A DNA stretch of 33,412 bases, from assembly GCA_945877355.1 (NCBI GenBank), contig CAMCRT010000022.1, positions 1-33,412 on the forward strand, given 5' to 3'. Positions within the stretch are counted from its first letter, which is position 1, and each line of letters begins with the position of its first letter. A model generated the notes under the pieces. That model was given only the letters and a program-made list of their open reading frames with translations, was not told where the DNA came from and ran no database searches. Positions 14,428 through 21,907 of the stretch are shown in pieces. Source of the DNA: an uncultured Mitsuokella sp. GTDB taxonomy: Bacteria; Bacillota; Negativicutes; Selenomonadales; Selenomonadaceae. The translations under genes were made by a program, and so were the position numbers.

Positions 14428-16188
14428 TCATGTTGTCGGTTTGCTGTCAGGAATTTTTGCTTTCTGCGGGTCGATTGGATTGACGTATACTGTCGTCTGA
14501 TTGGTGAAAATGACAAAACCAGGCCTGCTGTGCGCAGGTTTTTTGACATAGCGGACCTTGGTATAATCAACGGGAACCTGTGAGGAATCGCGTGCCTTGC
14601 TGAAATGAGCAGCGAGACCAGCTGCTATCCTTATTGTTTCTTCCGCAAGGGGTTCTCCTCCGTTTTGTACGATTACATGGGAACCGGGGATATCCTTCGT
14701 GTGAAACCATGTATCACTTGGCCGAGCCGTTTTGAAGGTGAGCCGATCATTTTGCGTATTGTTTTTTCCAATCAAAATCAAAGTCCCGTCTGGAGCAGAA
14801 AACTGGAAGGGCCGCGATGGGGGAGCACTGGAATTCTTTTTTTGCTTTTCATGCAGATACCCGGAATTTATGAGCTCTTTTTGGATCTCCGCGATTTCAG
14901 CGAGGGATTCCGATGCATAAAGAGACGATTCTATGCTTTCCAAATAGCGAATGGAGGCCAAGCATTCATCCTTTTGATCTTGGAGGAGGATCTGTGCCCG
15001 CTTGAGCTTGTCATATTTTTTATAGTAGGCCTGCATATTTTCGATCAGCGTGTGCCTCTGATCCAGCTCAATTGTGATTTGTTCTCCTGCCGTACTATAT
15101 ATGTTAGGAACTGTAATAGAGGGATTTTTTCTATCGCTATACGCATATTGATATGTCTGCAGGTTGTCTCCCTTTACTTTGTAGGAATCTGCATTCTCAG
15201 CTGTTTCGATTTCTTCTTCCAGCTTATCAAGTTTGTTTCTTGCACGGGATAATTCATTGCGTACGAATTTTTTGAAGCGTTCCTTGTCCGGCAGTATATA
15301 GGACCCCAACAGGGTATCGGCCTTTTCCAGCATGGAGCTGATAGAGTGGAACGGCAAAGAGGTTGCTGCAGGGAGATAATGCAGCGGGAAGGATGCCATG
15401 GCAAGTATTTTCTTGTTGTCATCCAGCAGGAGGACAGGCTGCGGGGGGGGGGCAAGGATTGCAGTGCGGATTGTCTCAAGCGCATGGGAAATCGAGTCAA
15501 AATCTTTCTCATCAAGGGCATTGATCCGTATCGATACATTGAGCCCTGCCGAAAAACAGATTTCCTTAGCTGTATATGGACCTGCCCCGGAACAGGTTGC
15601 GATAATCGCCTTGTCAAGCCGCTCCTCTTTTTTCTCTTTCAACGATGTTATGATATCTGCAACAGATTGCGTAAGAAGATTACATTTCCTTTGAGCAGGT
15701 GGCAGCTCATAGGGGTTCCCAGGGAGTACGGTTCTGACGCGGCTGTTGTTCTCCCCGATCTTCCGCATTGCATCCACAATTTTCCCATCCGAGATAAGAA
15801 TGATGTTGCTGTATTTCCCCATCAGCTCCAGGGCGAGCGTCTTTGTCACGATTTTTCCGCCAGAAGCAATGCAGTCGATATCGATAAAAATGATGCGATC
15901 GATTTCCCTCTGGCGGATATCGCCAATACGTCCCATCTCGAGCTGCTTCCGGAGCACCATGCAAAACACAGGGGGGATCAATGGATTTTCCATGCTCCTC
16001 TCCATCAAGTAAGCCGAGGAGTTTTGGGAAGCAATCGATATACATAGTGTATGCTGCTTCCCTGTTTGGCGTATGGTCATAAGTACGGTATATTTATTTG
16101 GTTGAAAAATTTTATCGACACGACCGCCAAGCAGGGCATGGCGCAATTCATTGACCAGTGGAACCATAGAAAGTGCATCAAGTGCCAT
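14428..16188 (-). CDS. rqcH: RqcH/NFACT family ribosome quality control protein
   Basis: A 586-residue NFACT protein, formerly annotated as fibronectin-binding protein FbpA. RqcH binds stalled 50S subunits and recruits tRNA-Ala to add C-terminal alanine tails to blocked nascent chains. The NFACT-N domain covers about 1-200 and includes Asp97-Arg98 (in REIDRIIF), the same positions needed for activity in Bacillus RqcH. Helix-hairpin-helix and coiled-coil regions follow, and the NFACT-R domain near the C-terminus has DTWFHTKDIPGSHVIVQ. The ATG at 16188 is chosen because GAGAGG lies about 7 bases upstream and the protein then starts as usual (MALDALSMVPLVNEL). A run of ten C in the coding strand lies mid-gene (15443-15452). 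Confidence 0.95.
   Translation of the reverse strand: MALDALSMVPLVNELRHALLGGRVDKIFQPNKYTVLMTIRQTGKQHTLCISIASQNSSAYLMERSMENPLIPPVFCMVLRKQLEMGRIGDIRQREIDRIIFIDIDCIASGGKIVTKTLALELMGKYSNIILISDGKIVDAMRKIGENNSRVRTVLPGNPYELPPAQRKCNLLTQSVADIITSLKEKKEERLDKAIIATCSGAGPYTAKEICFSAGLNVSIRINALDEKDFDSISHALETIRTAILAPPPQPVLLLDDNKKILAMASFPLHYLPAATSLPFHSISSMLEKADTLLGSYILPDKERFKKFVRNELSRARNKLDKLEEEIETAENADSYKVKGDNLQTYQYAYSDRKNPSITVPNIYSTAGEQITIELDQRHTLIENMQAYYKKYDKLKRAQILLQDQKDECLASIRYLESIESSLYASESLAEIAEIQKELINSGYLHEKQKKNSSAPPSRPFQFSAPDGTLILIGKNNTQNDRLTFKTARPSDTWFHTKDIPGSHVIVQNGGEPLAEETIRIAAGLAAHFSKARDSSQVPVDYTKVRYVKKPAHSRPGFVIFTNQTTVYVNPIDPQKAKIPDSKPTT
15443..15452. repeat. Ten-base G/C homopolymer inside rqcH
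   Basis: The plus strand has ten consecutive G, read as C on the coding strand and encoding Ala-Pro-Pro-Pro. A tract this long can slip during replication and shift the reading frame. Confidence 0.9.
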
Positions 16189-16233
16189 AAAATGACCTCT
16201 CTTATTCAAAATGAAGCGAATCATGCAGCTTAA

Positions 16234-16263
16234 ATTATATCATTTTCGCATTTGAATGGTCAA
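16234..16263 (-). promoter_or_regulatory. Promoter of rqcH
   Basis: On the minus strand TTGACC (16263-16258) and a perfect TATAAT (16239-16234) are separated by 18 bp. The leader to the ATG at 16188 is about 40 bases. Confidence 0.75.
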
Positions 16264-16430
16264 ACAAAGCATTATTTGGCTGCAGGATGTCCCGACCGCT
16301 ACTGATTTTTGAAGAATATTTTTCCAATCCAGCAATAACAGCAGGATTTTTCAAGAAAAAGGGGAATACTATTAACAATGTATATTGTCCTATTGGACGA
16401 ATGAACGAAGAATTTAGGAGGACAATCTTT

Positions 16431-17222
16431 ATGATGGACGAACAGGACTGGGCAGCATTCAAAAAGAAACTAAAGCAGCGTACGGAAATCGATCTGGATC
16501 TATATAAAGAGCCCCAAATGAAGCGCCGTATAGGAAACCTTGTCACGCGTGCAGGATTCGATTCCTATACGGGATACTTTGATGATGCGGCAAAGGATAA
16601 GGATGCATTTGCCGCGTTTATTGAGTACCTGACAATCAACGTATCCGAATTTTTCCGTACACCTGAGAAATTTGGTAAGCTGGAAACGGATGTCATTCCA
16701 GATCTACTGAAGAGATCCCCAAAACTCAATATCTGGAGCGCAGGCTGCTCCATTGGCGCAGAGCCGTATTCTCTGGCAATCATCTTGAAGGAAATGACGC
16801 CGAATGTCCGCCATCGCATTTTGGCAACGGATCTCGATGTGGAGATCATTGCAAAGGCAAAGCGGGGAGAGTATTCGGGAAACGAAATCAAAAGCATGTC
16901 TGATACGCGCAAGAAAAAATATTTCGATGCCATTGGGGAAGACCGCTTTGCTGTAAAGAGCGATATCAAAAGCTGTATAGAATTCAAACGTCATAATCTT
17001 TTGAAGGACCCGTTCGAAAAGGGATTTGATTTGATTCTTTGTCGGAATGTCGTTATTTATTTCACGGAAGAAGCGAAGGAAGAACTGTATGCGAATTTCT
17101 TCAAGGCTTTGAAGCCTGGCGGCATACTTTTTGTTGGTGCAACGGAAGCGATTTTGAACTTCAGAAAACTGGGCTACACAAGCTTTCAGCCGTTTTTCTA
17201 TCAGAGGCCGCTGGAGTCCTAA
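16431..17222 (+). CDS. cheR: CheR-type protein-glutamate O-methyltransferase
   Basis: A 263-residue chemotaxis methyltransferase, which uses S-adenosylmethionine to methylate glutamates on chemoreceptors. A small alpha-helical N-terminal domain (about 1-75) is followed by the Rossmann-like domain. The SAM site is seen in IWSAGCSIGAEPYSLAII and ATDLDVEIIAKAKRGEYS, and later motifs are FDLILCRNVVIYF and ALKPGGILFVGATEAI. The ATG at 16431 has AGGAGG at 16416-16421; a second ATG follows directly at 16434. An earlier in-frame ATG at 16287 lacks a ribosome binding site. No other chemotaxis gene is in the window. No clear promoter was found in 16264-16430. SAH, the product of this reaction, is the substrate class handled by the module at 20654-23191. 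Confidence 0.93.
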   Translation: MMDEQDWAAFKKKLKQRTEIDLDLYKEPQMKRRIGNLVTRAGFDSYTGYFDDAAKDKDAFAAFIEYLTINVSEFFRTPEKFGKLETDVIPDLLKRSPKLNIWSAGCSIGAEPYSLAIILKEMTPNVRHRILATDLDVEIIAKAKRGEYSGNEIKSMSDTRKKKYFDAIGEDRFAVKSDIKSCIEFKRHNLLKDPFEKGFDLILCRNVVIYFTEEAKEELYANFFKALKPGGILFVGATEAILNFRKLGYTSFQPFFYQRPLES

Positions 17223-17240
17223 GCTGCGCAGGTGAAAAAG

Positions 17241-18218
17241 ATGTTTGCGAATCCCAGGATGGAACAGTTAAGCCGGAAAGCGCTGCAAGAGTATCAATTG
17301 AAGCTCTTGAAAAAACAGATCCGTTGGGCGGAAGAAAAGGTTCCCCTCTATCAGAAAACTTTTCATCAAGCGGGTGTTTCAGGAAAGGATATCGATTGCC
17401 TGGAGGATATTCGGCAGTATCCTTTTCTAACCAGCGAGGATTTGCGGCGTGCGGATGTGTTTGATCGTGTTGCGCTCCCTTTGTCGGGGATTATACGATA
17501 TGACTCGCTGGATATGCAGACGGGCGGTGTGAGCTGGATGTATACGGGTGGGGACATAGCGCATAATCTTGATATGCTCACCCGTGCGATGGTGGCAGGA
17601 GGCATGCATAGGGCATCGATCGTCGGCATTTTAGGCGATCTGTCGAATAGCAGGATGCTTGATGTGCTTCAAGCCTCGGAAGCTATCGGCGCAACGGTGG
17701 TCATTATGGGAGCGGATTATAACAGGTGGGTGCGGATCGTACAAAAGATGCAGATGGATATCCTGATAGGTGCTTCCCAGTCTATCATGCAGCTGATCAT
17801 ACAGCTGCAGGGAAATGGTCTGAATACCTCATCTACCGCCCTTCGAAGTGTTTTCTGCATGAACGAGAGCAGCATCCAAAATCCTATGCAGCGTCATATA
17901 CAGGAGCGCATGCAGGCAAAGGTGTTTAATTTATATGCGACTGTTGACCTGGGAATGTCAGGGATGCTCTATCAATGTTCCGAGCATATCGGACAACATA
18001 TACAGGAAGATTATTTTTATCCTGAACTTGTTGCGTTTAATAGTGATACGCCTGTTGCAGATCTGAATCAAATGGGGGAGCTTGTCATAACATCATTGCA
18101 GGCAGAAGCGATGCCGTTGATACGTTATCGAACAGGCCAAGCTGTCAGTCTGCAAAAGGATCCCTGTGGCTGCGGCAGAACCCATTTACGTATACTGACT
18201 CCATTCCGGATTGTATAG
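17241..18218 (+). CDS. PaaK-like adenylate-forming enzyme homologue, degenerate and C-terminally short
   Basis: A 325-residue relative of phenylacetate-CoA ligase. The fold is recognisable from the N-terminal ALQEYQLKLLKKQIRWAEEKVPLY, from HIQEDYFYPELV (about 253-264), and from the MPLIRYRTG and CGCGRTH motifs. Key parts are missing or changed. The glycine/serine/threonine-rich ATP loop SSGTTGKP has no counterpart (TGGVSWMYTGGD is in that place). The YGxTE motif reads YATVD. The aspartate of RYRTGD is Gln (RYRTGQ). The protein stops just after CGCGRTH, so the C-terminal domain with the catalytic lysine is absent. It is probably not an active ligase; a binding or structural role is a guess. 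The ATG at 17241 follows AGGTGA at ideal spacing. An amidohydrolase follows 41 bp downstream. Confidence 0.75.
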   Translation: MFANPRMEQLSRKALQEYQLKLLKKQIRWAEEKVPLYQKTFHQAGVSGKDIDCLEDIRQYPFLTSEDLRRADVFDRVALPLSGIIRYDSLDMQTGGVSWMYTGGDIAHNLDMLTRAMVAGGMHRASIVGILGDLSNSRMLDVLQASEAIGATVVIMGADYNRWVRIVQKMQMDILIGASQSIMQLIIQLQGNGLNTSSTALRSVFCMNESSIQNPMQRHIQERMQAKVFNLYATVDLGMSGMLYQCSEHIGQHIQEDYFYPELVAFNSDTPVADLNQMGELVITSLQAEAMPLIRYRTGQAVSLQKDPCGCGRTHLRILTPFRIV

Positions 18219-18259
18219 AGTTTTCAATCTATGAGATTGATTTCCAAGAGGTAAGCGTT

Positions 18260-19084
18260 TTGAAAATTATAGATGCGCATCTTCATCTGGGAAAGGATGC
18301 ATATTTCGATGAGATTGCAAAATTAGCCCATCACGAGAATACAGTAGCTCATTTGCGGGAACAGTACCAAAAGTTAGGATTTGTCCATGGCATCATCATG
18401 GGGAATCTGCCTGTTGAGATAGTGGATGTGCCATATCCTGAATTCTTATCCTATTGCGTCGGCCTGGATAGTCGAGTATTCTCATTGGATCAAATCAAAG
18501 AGAAACTTCCTTATATTGAAAAACATCTGCGGCAGGATTCCTGCAAGGGAGTGAAGCTTTATCCAGGCTATGCACCATTTTACATATACGATGATCGCTT
18601 GGCACCGCTTTATGAGCTTGTAGCAAAGCATGACAAGCTTGTAGCTGTGCATACAGGGCTTACTGCAACGGAGCAGGCCTTGCTGAAATACAGCCATCCG
18701 ATGGTGATGGATGACGCAGCGACAAAATTCCCGTATGTTACATTTGTCATGTGCCATTTGGGAGAGCCTTGGTTTACTGACGCAGTAGCCGTGATGGAAA
18801 AAAATTCGAATGTCGTAGCGGATTTGTCTGGGATGCTTGAAAGCAAAATCCCTTCTTTCCCTGATTTCTTTCAAAAAAAGCATTTCTATATGGAACGATT
18901 GAAAGGCTGGCTTTCGTATCTGGGAGATTATCAGCGTGTTATGTTCGGTACGGATTGGCCCCTCGCCAATTTGGGAGACTATGTCGCTTTTACGAAAGAA
19001 GTAGTCCCGGAAGAGTTTTGGAATGCTGTTTTTTTCGAGAATGCATGTAGAATCTACAAGATTGACCCCGAAAGCCACCTGTAA
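18260..19084 (+). CDS. Amidohydrolase family metal-dependent hydrolase
   Basis: A 274-residue amidohydrolase_2-type TIM-barrel protein. Metal-site motifs are in order: DAHLHLG (HxH, near residue 5), AVHTGLT, FVMCHLGEPWF and FGTDWPLANLGDY with the conserved aspartate. The C-terminal FFENACRIYKID is typical of this group, which includes decarboxylases and lactonases. The exact substrate cannot be told. The start is TTG at 18260, supported by AAGAGGT at 18246-18252; there is no nearby ATG in frame. It lies 41 bp after the PaaK-like gene and 58 bp before a strong terminator, so it is the last gene of that transcript. Confidence 0.85.
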   Translation: MKIIDAHLHLGKDAYFDEIAKLAHHENTVAHLREQYQKLGFVHGIIMGNLPVEIVDVPYPEFLSYCVGLDSRVFSLDQIKEKLPYIEKHLRQDSCKGVKLYPGYAPFYIYDDRLAPLYELVAKHDKLVAVHTGLTATEQALLKYSHPMVMDDAATKFPYVTFVMCHLGEPWFTDAVAVMEKNSNVVADLSGMLESKIPSFPDFFQKKHFYMERLKGWLSYLGDYQRVMFGTDWPLANLGDYVAFTKEVVPEEFWNAVFFENACRIYKIDPESHL

Positions 19085-19141
19085 CTGTTTTTATGACATT
19101 TCATTTATCCATGCCATCAGACTGCGATGGCTGTCAATGCA

Positions 19142-19184
19142 CAAAAATGGCGGCAGAGCTTGAAAAGCTTTGTCGCCATTTTTG
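19142..19184. terminator. Terminator after the amidohydrolase gene
   Basis: Arms 19142-19161 and 19165-19184 pair over 20 bp with two G-U pairs and a 3-base loop. The T run in the 3' arm continues into a T-rich stretch. Runs on both strands suggest it also ends the small minus-strand gene at 19231-19437. Confidence 0.85.
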
Positions 19185-19230
19185 CAATTCTTTTGATGTG
19201 GAATTCTTCTGCAGGTCGAAAACTACACGC

Positions 19231-19437
19231 TTATTTTTTTAGAGCTTCCGACAAAATGCCGGTCAGGGAACGCTGTGTAATACGCATCATATCACCAAGA
19301 AGCGCATTGTAAAGATCACCACCATCCGTTACCCCACGGCCGTTCGCCGTGATGAAGAATTTCTTCGGATGATCTTCTGCCTTGTACGCTTCGTCCAGCT
19401 TTTCCTTGACAAGCTTCTCGATATCCTGTTCTGCCAC
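19231..19437 (-). CDS. Small conserved-looking hypothetical protein
   Basis: A 68-residue protein that I do not recognise. The first third is a charged helix (EQDIEKLVKEKLDEAYKA). It is followed by HPKKFFITANGRGVTDGG and a helical end (LYNALLGDMMRITQRSLTGI). There is no membrane segment or signal peptide. The GTG at 19437 is preferred to the GTG at 19446 because the AAGAGGTGAG site then has a normal 6-base spacing. It is flanked by terminators and by the tRNA-Lys promoter region, so it is transcribed alone. Codon use resembles its neighbours and the ribosome binding site is good, so it is likely real. Confidence 0.7.
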   Translation of the reverse strand: MAEQDIEKLVKEKLDEAYKAEDHPKKFFITANGRGVTDGGDLYNALLGDMMRITQRSLTGILSEALKK

Positions 19438-19582
19438 GTAGCTCACCTCTTTTCTATAAGTCCTGTAGTAATATATACGACATGCATCTGCGATTTTCCT
19501 TGTGGAATATATATTATATTTTGTCTTTTACACGATAGATTATTAAAATATAGCTAAATAACGAACAACTATAAATTATTAT

Positions 19583-19611
19583 TTGACAGAATGACCTAGA
19601 ACTGATATATT
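19583..19611 (+). promoter_or_regulatory. Strong promoter of tRNA-Lys
   Basis: A perfect TTGACA at 19583-19588 is followed after 17 bp by TATATT at 19606-19611. The RNA would start at about 19618 and carry a 59-base leader before the tRNA. The stretch 19447-19676 holds this promoter, the leader hairpin and no gene. Confidence 0.8.
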
Positions 19612-19628
19612 ATGTAGTGTTCTTAGTG

Positions 19629-19668
19629 GATGTCCTTTATTGAAATTTTGTTCTAGCTATCGGACATC
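19629..19668 (+). other. Leader hairpin upstream of tRNA-Lys
   Basis: Positions 19629-19635 and 19662-19668 are exact 7-base complements with a 26-base loop, directly between promoter and tRNA. It may be a processing element for the tRNA precursor. Confidence 0.4.
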
Positions 19669-19676
19669 GTTTATTC

Positions 19677-19752
<76 letters not shown>

Positions 19753-19763
19753 TTAGAAATTTT

Positions 19764-19789
19764 GCTCCCTTGGCGACAAGGGAGCTTTT
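19764..19789 (+). terminator. Terminator after tRNA-Lys
   Basis: A perfect 9-bp stem (19764-19772 with 19777-19785) with a GCGA loop is followed by TTTT. It ends the tRNA transcript 40 bases before surE. Confidence 0.85.
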
Positions 19790-19829
19790 CCTATTCTGTA
19801 CAAAATAGAATTATAAGCGAGGGCTTGTT

Positions 19830-20582
19830 ATGCGAATTTTGCTTTCTAATGACGATGGAATTCGTGCCGAAGGCTTGGAGGCGTTGGTCAGCACATTGTA
19901 CAAACACCATGAAGTCATTGTATCTGCACCTTTTCGCCAGCAAAGTGGCATGTCGCAGGCTTTGACAGTAGGATCTGCTATGGAGCTTCTGCAAGATGAA
20001 ATGCTTTCCACCCGCTACGGCATTGAAGCCTGGGCAGTAGACGGAACACCAACGGATTCGGTGAAGCTTTATCTCGAAGCCCTAGCAGATGCTCCCCCTG
20101 ATGTTGTCATATCAGGAATCAACCATGGAGCAAATCTAGCAACAGATATTCTTTATTCCGGAACGGTAGGAGCTGCAACGGAGGGATATCTGCATAATAT
20201 TTCCTCCCTAGCCATCTCTCTTGATGCGGAGAGCTCTCTTTCCTTTCAAACTGCGGCAGAAATCTCTGCTGATTATTTAGAAAAATTAGTAAAAAGAGGT
20301 TCCAAACCATTTCTTTTCAATATCAACTTTCCTCGTAAGCTACGAAATGACATGCCGACCTTTGTTATGGGACGGCAGGGGAAACGCGATTATAAAAATG
20401 CTTTTTTTCGAGAGGAACGGGAGGACGGTCGCGTGTTTTATGTGGTGAAAGGAGAAATATTTGATACGGATAAAAGTGAACCAACGGATATTTTTGCAGT
20501 GGAGCAGGGGTATATCTCTGTTACTCCTCTTATGACAGACAGGACAGACTATATGTGTATGGAAAATCATCTTGATGCATAA
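19830..20582 (+). CDS. surE: 5'/3'-nucleotidase SurE
   Basis: A 250-residue SurE phosphatase that removes phosphate from nucleoside 5'- or 3'-monophosphates and acts in stationary-phase nucleotide salvage. The family pattern is complete: MRILLSNDDGI with the metal-binding Asp pair, APFRQQSGMS, AVDGTPTDSVKL, and VISGINHGANLATDILYSGTVGAA. Length is normal. The ATG follows GAGGG. It is 71 bp before the SahH-family gene, with a likely promoter in the gap. SurE would handle the nucleotide side of purine nucleosides released by the neighbouring methyl-cycle enzymes; this link is inference. Confidence 0.95.
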   Translation: MRILLSNDDGIRAEGLEALVSTLYKHHEVIVSAPFRQQSGMSQALTVGSAMELLQDEMLSTRYGIEAWAVDGTPTDSVKLYLEALADAPPDVVISGINHGANLATDILYSGTVGAATEGYLHNISSLAISLDAESSLSFQTAAEISADYLEKLVKRGSKPFLFNINFPRKLRNDMPTFVMGRQGKRDYKNAFFREEREDGRVFYVVKGEIFDTDKSEPTDIFAVEQGYISVTPLMTDRTDYMCMENHLDA

Positions 20583-20590
20583 GATAATAC

Positions 20591-20619
20591 GTGACATTTT
20601 CGACAGTATTTTGTAAAAT
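20591..20619 (+). promoter_or_regulatory. Promoter of the SahH-family gene
   Basis: GTGACA at 20591-20596 and TAAAAT at 20614-20619 are spaced 17 bp apart, starting 8 bases after the surE stop. Confidence 0.5.
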
Positions 20620-20653
20620 AAGAGTGTTGTATAAAATTATGGAGGGAATTCCA

Positions 20654-21895
20654 ATGGAATCGATGATTCGCGATATCAATCTCGCAGCTTCTGGACATGA
20701 TAAAATCAACTGGGTAAAGAATTTTATGCCAGTTATGGCGGCAATTGACAAGGAGTTTTCCACTTCGAAGCCCTTTGCAGGAAAGAAAATGGTCATTACG
20801 CTCCATCTAGAGGCGAAGACAGCCTATATGGCAGAGATCTTCCAGCATGCAGGAGCAGAGGTCTCCGTCACGGGCAGCAATCCGCTTTCGACCCAGGATG
20901 ATGTGGCAGCTGCCCTTGTGGAGGATGGTGTCCATGTTTTCGCGACCCACGGCTGTACAGAAGAAGAGTATAGTACCTATATCAATAGGGCACTTGACTG
21001 CAAGCCAGACCTTGTTATTGATGATGGCGGCGACCTCGTGCACATTCTGCATACAACACGGAGGGAGTTGCTCTCGGGAATCATCGGTGGATCCGAAGAG
21101 ACGACCACTGGGGTACATCGGTTAAAGGCTCTTGCTTCAAAAGGGGAGCTGGAGTTCCCGATGATTGCAGCAAACGACGCCTACGCAAAGTTTCTCTTTG
21201 ACAACCGCTACGGCACCGGACAATCGACATGGGATGGCATCATGCGTACGACGAACCTGGTCATTGCTGGCAAAAACGTGGTTATCGCTGGCTATGGCTG
21301 GTGTGGCAAGGGCGGCGCTATGCGCGCCCGCGGCCTCGGTGCCAATGTCATCATCACGGAGGTTGATCCCATCAAAGCGGTAGAGGCTGTATTTGACGGC
21401 TTCCGCGTCATGCCCATGGATGAGGCGGCAAAAATCGGTGATATTTTCCTGACTCTTACAGGAGACAAAGATGTCATCGTTAAACGCCATTTTGAAGTGA
21501 TGAAGGACGGAGCAATGCTTGCAAATTCTGGTCACTTTGACGTAGAAATCAATATTCCGGATCTGGAATCCCTCTCGGAGTCACGTCGCACGGTTCGCAC
21601 CAATATTGAGGAATTCAAGCAAAAGGACGGGCGCAAGCTGTATCTTCTCGCGGAGGGACGCCTTGTAAACCTTGCCGCAGGAGATGGTCATCCTGCTGAA
21701 ATCATGGATCTCTCCTTTGGTGTGCAGTTTTTCTCGGCACTTCATCTTCTTCGCCACGGCAAAGAAATGTCGCATGAGGTTCATCTCATGCCGGAAGAAA
21801 TCAACACGAAGCTGGCAGAGATCAAGCTGAAGTCCATGGGGATTGGCATTGATACCCTGACAGATGAGCAGCGGGCCTATTTGAATATGAATTGA
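20654..21895 (+). CDS. SahH-family hydrolase, predicted S-inosylhomocysteine-type
   Basis: A 413-residue NAD-dependent member of the adenosylhomocysteinase family. The NAD-binding domain has GYGWCGKGGAMRARGLGANV and the substrate domain has the catalytic Lys179 and Asp183 (NDAYAKFLFDNRYG). NSGHFDVEI is also conserved. It belongs to the shorter subgroup that lacks the insertion found in many bacterial enzymes. At the purine-binding site, where classical enzymes read HxTxE (human His55-Thr57-Glu59), this protein reads HLEAKT (His51, Glu53, Lys55). From memory, this HxExK form marks enzymes that prefer S-inosylhomocysteine. The next gene is a SAH/MTA deaminase, which would supply that substrate. 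The ATG at 20654 follows GGAGGG. Annotation pipelines would call it ahcY. Confidence 0.9.
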   Translation: MESMIRDINLAASGHDKINWVKNFMPVMAAIDKEFSTSKPFAGKKMVITLHLEAKTAYMAEIFQHAGAEVSVTGSNPLSTQDDVAAALVEDGVHVFATHGCTEEEYSTYINRALDCKPDLVIDDGGDLVHILHTTRRELLSGIIGGSEETTTGVHRLKALASKGELEFPMIAANDAYAKFLFDNRYGTGQSTWDGIMRTTNLVIAGKNVVIAGYGWCGKGGAMRARGLGANVIITEVDPIKAVEAVFDGFRVMPMDEAAKIGDIFLTLTGDKDVIVKRHFEVMKDGAMLANSGHFDVEINIPDLESLSESRRTVRTNIEEFKQKDGRKLYLLAEGRLVNLAAGDGHPAEIMDLSFGVQFFSALHLLRHGKEMSHEVHLMPEEINTKLAEIKLKSMGIGIDTLTDEQRAYLNMN

Positions 21896-21907
21896 GGCGG
21901 TGTTGTC

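Noticed and set aside
14261-14500. A 79-codon plus-strand reading frame
   Set aside because: It has no ribosome binding site, runs through the 14-bp terminator hairpin and overlaps the end of rqcH on the other strand.
18190-18262. Frameshift joining the PaaK-like gene to a lost C-terminal domain or to the amidohydrolase
   Set aside because: The alternative frame is open into the amidohydrolase but shows none of the PaaK C-terminal motifs, and the amidohydrolase has its own ribosome binding site.
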